A stretch of 64,000 nucleotides of DNA from Pseudomonas sp. BCA17 (GTDB lineage Bacteria; Pseudomonadota; Gammaproteobacteria; Pseudomonadales; Pseudomonadaceae). The notes under the pieces were generated by a model, which saw only the letters and a list, made by a program, of their open reading frames with translations, searched no databases and had not been told where the DNA came from. Of the stretch, positions 7,614 to 15,213 are shown in pieces (position 1 is the stretch's first letter; each line of letters opens with the position of its first letter). The DNA lies in the NCBI RefSeq assembly GCF_004519405.1, contig NZ_SGWI01000006.1, positions 310,001-374,000 of the forward strand. The letters are read 5' to 3'. The translations under genes were made by a program, and so were the position numbers.

Positions 7614-8024
7614 TCAGAAATGCGCCACATCCGACACCTCTTCATCCAGCACATCCCGCGCCAGCGCCCAGGCCCGGTCCGTGGACTCCACCACCAGCAA
7701 CGGATAACCCCACGCCTTGCCGAATGTCGCGGTAAACGGTTTGAGCGCCAGGCGCTTGGCCGCGCAGGGTTCCACCTGGATCATGCCTTTGACGAACGCC
7801 TGCAGCGCCGGTTTGTTTTTCTTCATCCAGATGGACGCGTGCTTGCGCTCTTCGTGGGAGTGCTCGTAGTTGTTCTCGTCCACCGCTTTGTCGTGCAGCA
7901 GCAAGAAGGGTCGGCGGCGGGCCAGCAGGCCCTCGAAGATCAGGAAGGCATCCTCCGGCCCGCTGTCGTTGGGGGCATCGAAGACGATTTTGACGATGGG
8001 GAACGTTGAACTGTCGAGTCGCAT
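7614..8024 (-). CDS. Conserved hypothetical protein
   Basis: 136 residues, no signal peptide, no membrane helix and no motif I recognise. The protein is mildly basic in the middle (EERKHASIWMKKNKPALQAF) and ends acidic (DVLDEEVSDVAHF). The ATG at 8024 has a clear AGGAG seven bases upstream, and codon use looks like the neighbours, so it is a real gene. It is divergent from the AraC regulator, and a 15-bp palindrome at 8053-8067 lies 28 bp upstream of its start. I do not assign a function. Confidence 0.7.
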   Translation of the reverse strand: MRLDSSTFPIVKIVFDAPNDSGPEDAFLIFEGLLARRRPFLLLHDKAVDENNYEHSHEERKHASIWMKKNKPALQAFVKGMIQVEPCAAKRLALKPFTATFGKAWGYPLLVVESTDRAWALARDVLDEEVSDVAHF

Positions 8025-8052
8025 GGCATGGCTCCTTTATGACTCTTCTTAA

Positions 8053-8067
8053 TGAGAGTGACTCTCA
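8053..8067. promoter_or_regulatory. Fur-like 7-1-7 palindrome in a divergent promoter
   Basis: TGAGAGTGACTCTCA is a perfect inverted repeat of seven bases around a central G. It fits the spacing of the Fur 7-1-7 site (TGATAATnATTATCA) and keeps 11 of its 15 positions. It sits between the hypothetical gene at 7614-8024 and the AraC gene. Confidence 0.4.
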
Positions 8068-8138
8068 CTATAAGGGGCCAGGCACTGGACGGCATTGCAC
8101 AGAATAGCCAAACTATTTCGCAATCCAGCCAACGTGCG

Positions 8139-9011
8139 ATGCCTGCCATGAATCACCACCGCCTTGACATGCACGACCCCGCAATGGCCAGGGACGCCGA
8201 CCTGCTCCCCCGCGCCGTGGTGGGCGTGGGCGCCAGCAGCACGTCGACCAACTGGGAACATCAGCAGCACTCGCACCGCAAAGGCCAGTTGATGTACACC
8301 TTGCGCGGGGTCATCCACTGCGAGACCCAGGCCGGTATCTGGATCGTGCCGCCGCAGTGCGCACTGTGGATTCCCGGCGGCATCTCCCATGCGGCACGCG
8401 GGTCCGGGGAGGCGCAGGTCTATTGCTTGCTGATCGACCCCGACGCGGCCCGGGCCTTGCCTGCGCAGTGCTGCACCCTGGCGGTGTCGCGGCTGTTGCA
8501 CGAGCTGATCAGCAAGGCGGTGAGTTTCCCGCCGCTGTACGACGTCGACGGTGCAGAGGGACGCCTGATCAATACGTTGCTCGATGAGCTGACCGAAGCC
8601 CCCATCGAAGCCCTGCACCTGCCCATGCCACAGGACCCGAGGCTGCGCCGCCTGGCCGACAGCCTGCTGGCTGACCCCGCCGACAAAGCCAGCCTCGGCC
8701 AATGGGCCGTGCGCATCGGCATGAGCGAACGCAGCATGACGCGATTGCTGCTGGAGGAACTGGGCTTGAGTTTCGGCCGCTGGCGCCGGCAACTGCATGT
8801 CATTCTGTCTCTGCAACGCCTGGCCAAGGGCGACAGTGTGCAAAGGGTGGCGCTGGACCTGGGTTACGAAAACGCCAGCGGCTTTATCACAATGTTCCGC
8901 AAGGCGGTGGGCCAGCCACCGGCACGCTACCTGGCCGACCGCACGGGCGCCGCCGACAATGCCGACCAGGCGAGCATTGCGATGACTGACGCGCCGGCCT
9001 GCCTCCCATAA
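8139..9011 (+). CDS. AraC-family transcriptional regulator with cupin sensor domain
   Basis: About 290 residues. The N-terminal cupin-like ligand domain (HQQHSHRKGQLMYTLRGVIHCET, IVPPQCALWIPGGISHAA) is followed by two helix-turn-helix motifs in the last 100 residues (SLGQWAVRIGMSERSMTRLLLEELGLSFGRWRRQ and DSVQRVALDLGYENASGFITMFRKAVGQPPARYL). ATG at 8139 or 8148 are both plausible; the open frame from 8052 runs through the palindrome and is unlikely. The target is unknown; it may be the divergent hypothetical gene. Confidence 0.85.
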   Translation: MPAMNHHRLDMHDPAMARDADLLPRAVVGVGASSTSTNWEHQQHSHRKGQLMYTLRGVIHCETQAGIWIVPPQCALWIPGGISHAARGSGEAQVYCLLIDPDAARALPAQCCTLAVSRLLHELISKAVSFPPLYDVDGAEGRLINTLLDELTEAPIEALHLPMPQDPRLRRLADSLLADPADKASLGQWAVRIGMSERSMTRLLLEELGLSFGRWRRQLHVILSLQRLAKGDSVQRVALDLGYENASGFITMFRKAVGQPPARYLADRTGAADNADQASIAMTDAPACLP

Positions 9012-9051
9012 AAATGCAAATTACTGATATATCCACCAAACAGTAATTCTA

Positions 9052-9075
9052 TTTTTTAATGATTAGGTTAGAACC
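9052..9075 (+). promoter_or_regulatory. Shared sulfur-island promoter motif, site 1
   Basis: TTTTTTAATGATTAGGTTAG followed by AACC. It matches site 2 (15069-15092) at 20 of 24 positions, with further copies at 12252-12274 and 11189-11214 on the minus strand. It ends about 100 bp before the LLM monooxygenase start. Candidate binding site for a sulfur regulator such as CysB or the local LysR protein. Confidence 0.45.
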
Positions 9076-9124
9076 AATCGGCATTTTACAAGGCTCGCCG
9101 CCGGCCCTACTTTTGACCCGGATA

Positions 9125-9160
9125 ACCGACCCCTTGCCTGGAGGAGGTGCTTAACCCCAA
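9125..9160 (+). promoter_or_regulatory. Shared leader element ACCGACCCCTT...GGAGGT, copy 1
   Basis: ACCGACCCCTT, CC-GG, GGAGGT and AACCCC occur in the same order and spacing here and at 15140-15174, in front of two organosulfur genes. ACCCCTT (9129-9135) can pair with AGGAGGT (9142-9148), so the element could form a hairpin in the mRNA leader. The GGAGGT is 30 bases from the real start and is not its ribosome site. Confidence 0.45.
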
Positions 9161-9177
9161 CCCCAAAAGGAATGACC

Positions 9178-10254
9178 ATGAGTATCGAATTCATCGGCTA
9201 CATCGGCGGCCATCACGCCTCCGAGATCCACCCACGCAGCGGCCCGGTGCTGCAACCGGAGTATGTGGAAACCGTGGCCCGCGCCCACGAGGAGGCCGGT
9301 TTCGACCGCGCCCTGGTGGCCTTCCATTCCAACAGCCCGGACAGCACGCTGATTGCCTCCCATGCCGCCAGCGTCACACAGAAGTTGCAGTTCCTGATTG
9401 CCCATCGCCCAGGCTTTGCCCAACCCACACTGGCTGCTCGCCAATTCGCCACCCTGGATGTATTCAACGGCGGACGCACCGCCGTGCATATCATCACCGG
9501 CGGCGACGACCGTGAACTGCGTGCCGACGGCAGCTATATAGGCAAGGACGAACGCTACGCGCGTACCGACGAATACCTGAGTGTGGTGCGCCAGGAATGG
9601 ACCAGCGAAAAACCCTTTGATTTCGCCGGCACCTACTATCAGGTAGAAGGCGCGCACTCCTCAGTGAAGTCGCCGCAGCAGCCGCATATTCCGTTGTATT
9701 TTGGCGGTTCCTCGGCGGCGGCGATCGCGGTGGCGGGCAAACATGCCGACGTGTATGCGCTGTGGGGTGAAACCTACGAGCAGGTACGCGAAACCGTGAC
9801 CCGGGTGCGTGCGGAAGCGGCCAGGCACGGGCGTACGATTCGCTTCAGTCTGTCGCTGCGGCCGATCCTCGCCGAGACCGAAGAGGCCGCCTGGGCTCGT
9901 GCCGAAACCATCCTGCAACAGGCCACGGCGCTGGCCGAACAGAATGGCTTTGTGCGCCGCGAACCGCCGAACGAAGGCTCCCGCCGGTTACTGGCAGCGG
10001 CGGCACAAGGGGCGCGACTGGACAAGCGCCTGTGGACCGGGATCGCCGGGTTACTGGGCGCGCAGGGCAATTCGACGTCATTGGTGGGCACACCTGAACA
10101 GGTCGCCGAGGCCTTGCTGGACTACTACGATTTAGGCATCACCACGTTCCTGATCCGTGGGTTTGACCCACTCAATGATGCCATTGACTACGGCAAGCGC
10201 TTGATCCCCCTTACCCGCCAGTTGATCGCGCAACGAACTCAGCAAGTCGCGTAA
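9178..10254 (+). CDS. LLM-class flavin-dependent monooxygenase, alkanesulfonate type (SsuD-like)
   Basis: About 358 residues of a bacterial luciferase-like TIM barrel. IGYIGGHHASE, AHEEAGFDRALVAFHSNSPD, FLIAHRPGFAQPTLAARQFATLDVFNGGRTAVHIITGG and YFGGSSAAAIAVAGKHADVYALWGE follow the alkanesulfonate monooxygenase pattern. Such enzymes use FMNH2 and O2 to release sulfite from alkanesulfonates. Of the two close ATGs, 9178 has AAGGA at correct spacing. It lies alone behind a leader with two motifs shared with the binding-protein gene at 15204. No flavin reductase is present in the island, so reduced FMN must come from elsewhere. Confidence 0.88.
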   Translation: MSIEFIGYIGGHHASEIHPRSGPVLQPEYVETVARAHEEAGFDRALVAFHSNSPDSTLIASHAASVTQKLQFLIAHRPGFAQPTLAARQFATLDVFNGGRTAVHIITGGDDRELRADGSYIGKDERYARTDEYLSVVRQEWTSEKPFDFAGTYYQVEGAHSSVKSPQQPHIPLYFGGSSAAAIAVAGKHADVYALWGETYEQVRETVTRVRAEAARHGRTIRFSLSLRPILAETEEAAWARAETILQQATALAEQNGFVRREPPNEGSRRLLAAAAQGARLDKRLWTGIAGLLGAQGNSTSLVGTPEQVAEALLDYYDLGITTFLIRGFDPLNDAIDYGKRLIPLTRQLIAQRTQQVA

Positions 10255-10266
10255 GACACCCAACCC

Positions 10267-10294
10267 GGGCGGGAGGGCCTCGCCCTTCCCGCCC
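10267..10294. terminator. GC-rich hairpin between convergent genes
   Basis: GGGCGGGAGGGC pairs with GCCCTTCCCGCCC (one bulged T) around a three-base loop, 12 bp after the monooxygenase stop and before the convergent aldolase gene. No T run. Confidence 0.5.
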
Positions 10295-10317
10295 GCTGAT
10301 ATTCAGTGCGTTCAGAA

Positions 10318-11112
10318 TCAGTTCTTGTAGTCGCTGTCGGTACGTTCCAACTGCCGGATCAGCGCATTCCAATGCCGTGCCACGCCCGGGCCGTCACCGG
10401 CCTTGAACACTTCGGCCTGCTTCTCAACCTTGGCCACCACCTCTGCCGGCGGGAAGATCAGCTCCACATTCCCCGCCGCCTGCGCCGCGATCTGGATATT
10501 GCAGGCGCGTTCCAACCCATGCAGTTGCTGGAACGCATGCTCAACACTCACGCCTGCCGTCAACAGCCCATGATTACGCAAGATCATCACACTTTTGTCG
10601 CCCAGGTCCGCCACCAGCCGCTCCCGCTCATCCAGGTCCAGCGCCACGCCTTCATACCCGTGGTACGCCACGCGCCCGGAGAAACCAATGGAATGCTGGG
10701 AGATCGGCAGTAAGCCGTCCTTCTGCGCCGACACCGCAATGCCGTCGCGGGTGTGGGTGTGCAGTACCGCTTGCAGGTCGTGGCGCGCACCGTGAATGGC
10801 GCTGTGGATCACATAACCTGCGTAGTTGATTCCCAGGCCGGTCGGGTCATCGACGATGGTGCCGTCGAGGTCGACCTTCACCAGGTTGGACGCACTGATT
10901 TCGTCGAACAGCAAACCGAAGGCGTTGATCAGGAAATGTTCGTCTGGCCCCGGCACGCGGGCGGAGAAATGGGTGTAGATGTGGTCGGTCCACTTGTACA
11001 GCGCCGCCAGTCGATAGGCCGCGGCCAACTTGACGCGTACCTCCCACTCTTCTGGAGTCACGCGTTGGCGAACCGTGTTGGACACGCTGGCGATAGAGGT
11101 AACACTGCTCAT
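10318..11112 (-). CDS. Class II aldolase/adducin-family protein
   Basis: 264 residues, the usual length. Metal ligands are visible in AVLHTHTRDG and RNHGLL; YKWTDHIYTHFSARVPG and NAFGLLFDEISASNLVKVDLDG are typical of the family. Members act on phosphorylated or free sugars (fuculose-phosphate aldolase type) or as epimerases and decarboxylases; the substrate here is not evident. Setting in an organosulfur island suggests a role in handling the carbon part of a sulfur compound, which is inference. It lies downstream of the LysR gene on the same strand with a 106-bp gap that contains one copy of the island promoter motif. Confidence 0.88.
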   Translation of the reverse strand: MSSVTSIASVSNTVRQRVTPEEWEVRVKLAAAYRLAALYKWTDHIYTHFSARVPGPDEHFLINAFGLLFDEISASNLVKVDLDGTIVDDPTGLGINYAGYVIHSAIHGARHDLQAVLHTHTRDGIAVSAQKDGLLPISQHSIGFSGRVAYHGYEGVALDLDERERLVADLGDKSVMILRNHGLLTAGVSVEHAFQQLHGLERACNIQIAAQAAGNVELIFPPAEVVAKVEKQAEVFKAGDGPGVARHWNALIRQLERTDSDYKN

Positions 11113-11188
11113 GGCAAAACTTCCTGGATGGCCTTAAGGACTTCCAGGCAGCCTAGGGGATGCCGAAAAATAATAAAAAGCACATTTT

Positions 11189-11214
11189 AATCTAAGCTAA
11201 TTATTATTTTTTTT
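11189..11214 (-). promoter_or_regulatory. Shared sulfur-island promoter motif, site 4
   Basis: On the minus strand the sequence reads AATAATTAGCTTAGATT behind an A run, matching the island motif AATRATTAGCTTAKAACC in its core. It lies 77-102 bp before the aldolase start. Confidence 0.35.
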
Positions 11215-11218
11215 CATA

Positions 11219-12124
11219 TCAAGCAGCCTCTCGAATCTTCTGCAACGAGGCCGCCACCCACTTGCCGAACGCATCCACCGGCCCCTGCAGGTTGCCGAGG
11301 AAGTGCGGATAGATCAGCCACAAGTCCATCACCGGCTTGAAGTCCTTGAGTGGCATCACCGCCAGTTGCTCGCGGTGGGCGCTGCGCTCCAACAGCGGTC
11401 GCGGTACCAGGCCAAGGCCCAGACCATCCGCTACCAGGCCCAATTGCAGCTCGGTGCCGAAGGTTTCCAGGTTGACCCGCAACGCCAGGCCCTGGTCGGA
11501 CAAGGTGCGCTGCAGACCGGCGCGGAAACCGCAGCCATCGGGATTGAGAATCCAGCCGCTCTGGTACACGTCCGACAGCTTGCTCGGTTTTTTCGGCAGT
11601 TGGGCCTTGGCACACACCACCACCAATTCCATCTTGCCGATGGACTCGCCGATGATGTTATCGGGGAAGATCTTGCCCGCCGGAAACAGCGCCGCCGCCG
11701 CATCCAGTTCGCCACGTTCGATCTTGCCGACCAGTTGACTGCCCCAGCCGGTGGCGACCTGGGCACGCAGGTCGGGGTATTCGCTGCGCAGTTGCTTGAG
11801 CGCGTCCAGCAGCACCACGTCGCCAATGGTCTGCGGCACGCCCAGGCGCAATACACCGGTGGGCGGCGCGTCGGTGGCGACCAGCTCGCGCAAGGCATCC
11901 ATCTCGCGCAGGATCAGCCGGCATTGTTCATAAACCCGGGTGCCAATCAGCGTAGGCTTGAGGGGCTTGGTGTTGCGGTCGAACAACTCCACGCCCAGCG
12001 CCTGCTCAAAGTTCTGCACACGGCGGGTGATGGCCGGCTGGGTCAGTTGCAACGACTCGGCGGCATGGCTGATGGACTGGCAACGAATCACTTCGACAAA
12101 GGCATCGATATCGTCAATTTTCAT
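11219..12124 (-). CDS. LysR-family transcriptional regulator
   Basis: About 301 residues from the ATG at 12124 (MKIDDIDAFVEVIRCQSISHAAESLQLTQPAITRRVQNFEQ), which gives the normal LysR N-terminus; an in-frame ATG at 12169 adds 15 residues. Winged HTH about 1-60, then the LysR substrate-binding domain (VLRLGVPQTIGDVVLLDALKQL...). It is divergent from the mercaptopropionate dioxygenase gene, the same arrangement as I recall for PA2601-PA2602-PA2603 of P. aeruginosa, and likely regulates it. The AT-rich gap contains island motif site 3. Confidence 0.88.
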   Translation of the reverse strand: MKIDDIDAFVEVIRCQSISHAAESLQLTQPAITRRVQNFEQALGVELFDRNTKPLKPTLIGTRVYEQCRLILREMDALRELVATDAPPTGVLRLGVPQTIGDVVLLDALKQLRSEYPDLRAQVATGWGSQLVGKIERGELDAAAALFPAGKIFPDNIIGESIGKMELVVVCAKAQLPKKPSKLSDVYQSGWILNPDGCGFRAGLQRTLSDQGLALRVNLETFGTELQLGLVADGLGLGLVPRPLLERSAHREQLAVMPLKDFKPVMDLWLIYPHFLGNLQGPVDAFGKWVAASLQKIREAA

Positions 12125-12251
12125 TTGGGCCGCACATAGAGAAGCGTCATTAAGATGTGTGGGAAGCATAGTTGCAGGCGCGCTGCCTGGATAGTCCAGG
12201 CTGTGATCAATAACGTCTAACGCTATGCAGACCGGTTCTAAATTACGTTCA

Positions 12252-12274
12252 GGTATAAGCTAATCATTAAAAAA
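12252..12274 (-). promoter_or_regulatory. Shared sulfur-island promoter motif, site 3
   Basis: The minus strand reads TTTTTTAATGATTAGCTTAT followed by ACC, one base shorter than the other copies and otherwise nearly identical to sites 1 and 2. It lies between the LysR gene and the dioxygenase gene, 128 bp from the former start and 78 bp from the latter. Confidence 0.45.
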
Positions 12275-12351
12275 TAGCATATTAAGAATAAACATTATGC
12301 TTAGATAAACCTGCCTTGCGGCTCCTATCAAAAATACCCGATGGAATTGTC

Positions 12352-12963
12352 ATGACCCAGGCCAAGCACCCCGAAAGACTCAGAGCCTTCATAGGCGCCC
12401 TGGCGGAACTGATCGACGGTCATCCTCGCGAAGGCGACTTGCTGCACCGTGGCGGCAAGCTGCTGGCGCAATTGGTCAGCCATGACGATTGGCTCCCCGA
12501 CGAATTCGCCCAGCCCGACCCCGAGCATTATCAGCAGTTTTTGTTGCATGCCGACTCACGCCAGCGCTTCAGCATCGTCAGCTTTGTATGGGGGCCGGGG
12601 CAACGTACACCGATTCATGACCACCGGGTGTGGGGGCTGATCGGTATGTTGCGCGGTTCTGAATTTTCCCAGGGGTTTGAGCGCGCGCCCGACGGCAGCC
12701 TGGTGGCCGAAGGCAAGCCGGTGCAACTGTTGCCGGGCCAGGTCGAAGCGGTGTCGCCCAAGGTCGGCGATATTCATCAAGTCAGTAACGCCCACAGCGA
12801 CCAGGTGTCGATCAGCATTCATGTGTACGGCGCCAACATCGGTGCCGTGCGCCGCGCGGTATACCAGCCTGACGGCAGCGAGAAGCTGTTTATCTCCGGT
12901 TACTCCAATGCCTTCCTCCCGAACATCTGGGATTTGTCCAAAGAAAAGAGTCCTGCCCTATGA
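12352..12963 (+). CDS. 3-mercaptopropionate dioxygenase (cysteine dioxygenase type I family)
   Basis: A 203-residue cupin thiol dioxygenase that adds O2 to the sulfur of 3-mercaptopropionate (or cysteine) to give the sulfinic acid. The three iron-binding histidines are at 89, 91 (PIHDHRVWG) and 142 (VGDIHQVSN), the same numbers as I recall for the P. aeruginosa enzyme. VSFVWGPGQ, SISIHVYGANIGAVRRAVY and FISGYSN...LPNIWDLSKE also match that enzyme closely, so 3-mercaptopropionate is favoured over cysteine. The stop overlaps the rhodanese start as ATGA (12960-12963), so the two are translated together. Confidence 0.92.
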   Translation: MTQAKHPERLRAFIGALAELIDGHPREGDLLHRGGKLLAQLVSHDDWLPDEFAQPDPEHYQQFLLHADSRQRFSIVSFVWGPGQRTPIHDHRVWGLIGMLRGSEFSQGFERAPDGSLVAEGKPVQLLPGQVEAVSPKVGDIHQVSNAHSDQVSISIHVYGANIGAVRRAVYQPDGSEKLFISGYSNAFLPNIWDLSKEKSPAL

Positions 12964-14543
12964 GCACCGTATCGACCGCAAGCTTCGCCCAGATCCGCCA
13001 GGCCCTGCTGGACCATGAAGAAGTCGCCCTGATCGACGTGCGCGAAGAAGCGCCGTTTGCCGAAGCCCACCCGTTGTTCGCCGCGAATATCCCGTTGTCC
13101 AAACTGGAGCTGGAGGTGTACGCGCGTATTCCACGGCGCGACACCCCGGTCACCGTCTACGACAACGGCGAAGGCCTGGCTGCCCGCGCCGCCGAGCGCC
13201 TGGTCGCGCTGGGCTACACCCGGGTCAGCCTGCTCGACGGCGGCCTCGACGGTTGGCGCCGTGCCGGTGGCGAGCTGTTTATCGATGTGAACGTGCCGAG
13301 CAAAGCCTTTGGCGAGCTGGTGGAAAGCCAGCGCCACACGCCGTCCCTGGCCGCCGAAGACGTGCAGGCCCTGCTCGACAGCCAGGCCGATGTGGTGGTG
13401 CTCGACGCCCGCCGCTTCGATGAATACCAGACCATGAGCATCCCCACCGGTATCAGCGTGCCCGGCGCCGAGCTGGTGTTGCGTGTCCGTGAATTGGCCC
13501 CCGATCCCGCCACCCGCATCATCGTCAACTGTGCCGGGCGCACTCGCAGCATCATCGGCACCCAGTCACTGATCAATGCCGGCGTGGCCAACCCCGTGTC
13601 AGCCCTGCGCAATGGCACCATCGGCTGGACCTTGGCCGGGCAGAAGCTTGCCCATGGCCAGTCGCGCCGCTTTGCACCGACCTCGGAAGCACATCGCCAG
13701 GCAGCGGCCCAGGATGCGCGGCGCGTCGCCGACAAGGCCCGCGTCGGCCGTGCCGGCAAGGCTGACCTGCAGCATTGGCAGCAGGAGCCCACGCGCACCA
13801 CCTACCTGTTCGATGTGCGCACCCCGGAGGAATTTGAAGCCGGTCATTTGCCGGGCGCGCGCTCTACGCCAGGCGGCCAATTGGTGCAGGAAACCGACCA
13901 TGTCGCCAGCGTACGCGGGGCTCGGCTGGTGCTGGTGGATGACGATGGGGTGCGCGCCAACATGTCTGCATCCTGGCTCGCTCAACTGGGCTGGGAAGTG
14001 CATGTACTGGATGATGCGCAACCTGCGGATTTCAGCGAAAAAGGCGCTTGGGTCGCGCCGGTCCCGGCACCGCCGCAGGCCGAGTTGATCAGCCCCCACA
14101 CCCTCGCCGACTGGCTGGACCATGGCGACACGGTGGTGCTGGATTTCACCGCCAGCGCCAACTACGTCAAACGCCATATACCCGGTGCATGGTGGGCCCT
14201 GCGCGCGCAATTGCCCCAGGCCCTGGCCAAGGTACCAAGTGCCCAACGCTACGTATTGACCTGCGGCAGCAGCCAACTGGCGCGCCTGGCCGTCGCCGAA
14301 GTCGAAGCCATCACCGGCAAGCAGGTGTTCCTGCTGCAGGGCGGCACGGCGGGCTGGATCAATGCACAACTGCCGCTGGAAGACGGTGAAACCCGCCTAG
14401 CCTCACCGCGCATCGACCGCTATCGCCGACCGTATGAAGGCACCGACAACCCCAGGGAAGCCATGCAGGCGTACCTGGATTGGGAGTTCGGCCTGGTGGC
14501 GCAATTGGCTCGCGACGGTACCCATGGGTTCTATGTGATCTGA
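12960..14543 (+). CDS. Four-domain rhodanese-family sulfurtransferase
   Basis: 527 residues with four rhodanese-like domains (about 5-105, 115-225, 265-350, 370-470). Domains 2 and 4 keep the active cysteine (IVNCAGRTRS and VLTCGSSQLA). Domains 1 and 3 have VYDNGEG and VDDDGVR at that place and are presumably structural. The tail YRRPYEGTDNPREAMQAYLDWEFGL is characteristic of this Pseudomonas protein. Translational coupling to the mercaptopropionate dioxygenase suggests it processes the sulfite or sulfane sulfur that follows from the sulfinate product; this is inference. Confidence 0.9.
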   Translation: MSTVSTASFAQIRQALLDHEEVALIDVREEAPFAEAHPLFAANIPLSKLELEVYARIPRRDTPVTVYDNGEGLAARAAERLVALGYTRVSLLDGGLDGWRRAGGELFIDVNVPSKAFGELVESQRHTPSLAAEDVQALLDSQADVVVLDARRFDEYQTMSIPTGISVPGAELVLRVRELAPDPATRIIVNCAGRTRSIIGTQSLINAGVANPVSALRNGTIGWTLAGQKLAHGQSRRFAPTSEAHRQAAAQDARRVADKARVGRAGKADLQHWQQEPTRTTYLFDVRTPEEFEAGHLPGARSTPGGQLVQETDHVASVRGARLVLVDDDGVRANMSASWLAQLGWEVHVLDDAQPADFSEKGAWVAPVPAPPQAELISPHTLADWLDHGDTVVLDFTASANYVKRHIPGAWWALRAQLPQALAKVPSAQRYVLTCGSSQLARLAVAEVEAITGKQVFLLQGGTAGWINAQLPLEDGETRLASPRIDRYRRPYEGTDNPREAMQAYLDWEFGLVAQLARDGTHGFYVI

Positions 14544-14551
14544 ACCCGATA

Positions 14552-15037
14552 TCACCGGGCTTTTGCAATCACCTGCGTCATGTATTGGTTCAAATCGCGA
14601 AAATCCTTCACGCCCCAGGCGAACGGCGCAATCTTTACGCCGTTCTCTCGCAATGTCCTGGGAATCAGGTCGCCATTGGGGCGAAGGATGACCGATGACA
14701 CGATCACGCCTGGGTAATCACTGAGGCGTTTTTTGAACGCGGCGGTGGTGAGATCGGGCGTGGGCGGGCTGCTTTTGTGGGCCAATGGCCCCGTGCCCTT
14801 GATATCGGCTCCATGGCACATGGCGCATCTCTGGAAATAGAGCTGCTTGCCGTTGGCATTCTCCGCAAAGGAGAGTGATGTGTGCACCAGCGCCAAAACG
14901 CCCAGCGAAGCGATGAATATCCTGTTCAAGCTTGTCGATGTCCTTGTCGTTGAAGTCCCTGCGGGACTCGGATTCTCCTTTGAGACACCTTCGCGTGCAA
15001 GGTTTGCCCTCAACCTGCCCATCCTCAATAAATGCAT
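14552..15037 (-). CDS. Cytochrome c, single haem
   Basis: At most 161 residues with one haem site CAMCH and a possible distal methionine in the C-terminal region. A signal sequence (LNRIFIASLGVLALVHTSLSFAE) starts about 38 residues into the open frame, so the true start may be internal: the TTG of LNRIF, or GTG at codon 18. The mature part of about 100 residues resembles small class I cytochromes of dehydrogenase complexes, acting in the periplasm. It is convergent with the rhodanese (8-bp gap) and divergent from the sulfonate binding protein. Its redox partner is unknown. Confidence 0.75.
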   Translation of the reverse strand: MHLLRMGRLRANLAREGVSKENPSPAGTSTTRTSTSLNRIFIASLGVLALVHTSLSFAENANGKQLYFQRCAMCHGADIKGTGPLAHKSSPPTPDLTTAAFKKRLSDYPGVIVSSVILRPNGDLIPRTLRENGVKIAPFAWGVKDFRDLNQYMTQVIAKAR

Positions 15038-15068
15038 TTATTGAATATTTAAAAACACAATAATCATT

Positions 15069-15092
15069 TTTTTTAATAATTAACTTATAACC
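15069..15092 (+). promoter_or_regulatory. Shared sulfur-island promoter motif, site 2
   Basis: TTTTTTAATAATTAACTTAT followed by AACC, aligned without gaps to site 1. Ends 112 bp before the binding-protein start, about the same distance as site 1 from its gene. Confidence 0.45.
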
Positions 15093-15117
15093 AAAAAGAA
15101 CTTCACAGCAGGTTTTT

Positions 15118-15213
15118 ATGGGAATAACGTTAAGTCATCACCGACCCCTTCTCCAGGCGGAGGTAGCCAACCCCTATTCTGATTTGCCTGGAGCCTGCAT
15201 CCCATGGTCCTGA
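15118..15213 (+). CDS. Possible 31-residue leader peptide overlapping the binding-protein start
   Basis: ATG at 15118 follows AGCAGG at five bases. The frame encodes MGITLSHHRPLLQAEVANPY plus 11 more residues including one Cys, and stops at TGA 15211-15213, overlapping the downstream ATG at 15204 in another frame. The overlap would allow translational coupling. The frame contains the shared leader element; the copy at 9125 has a one-base indel and does not keep this peptide, which argues against a conserved peptide. Reported as possible only. Confidence 0.3.
   Translation: MGITLSHHRPLLQAEVANPYSDLPGACIPWS
15140..15174 (+). promoter_or_regulatory. Shared leader element ACCGACCCCTT...GGAGGT, copy 2
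   Basis: ACCGACCCCTT (15140-15150), CCAGG, GGAGGT (15159-15164) and AACCCC (15169-15174) repeat the order seen at 9125-9160. ACCCC can pair with GGAGGT as in copy 1; an alternative small stem CTCC/GGAG is specific to this copy. Confidence 0.45.
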
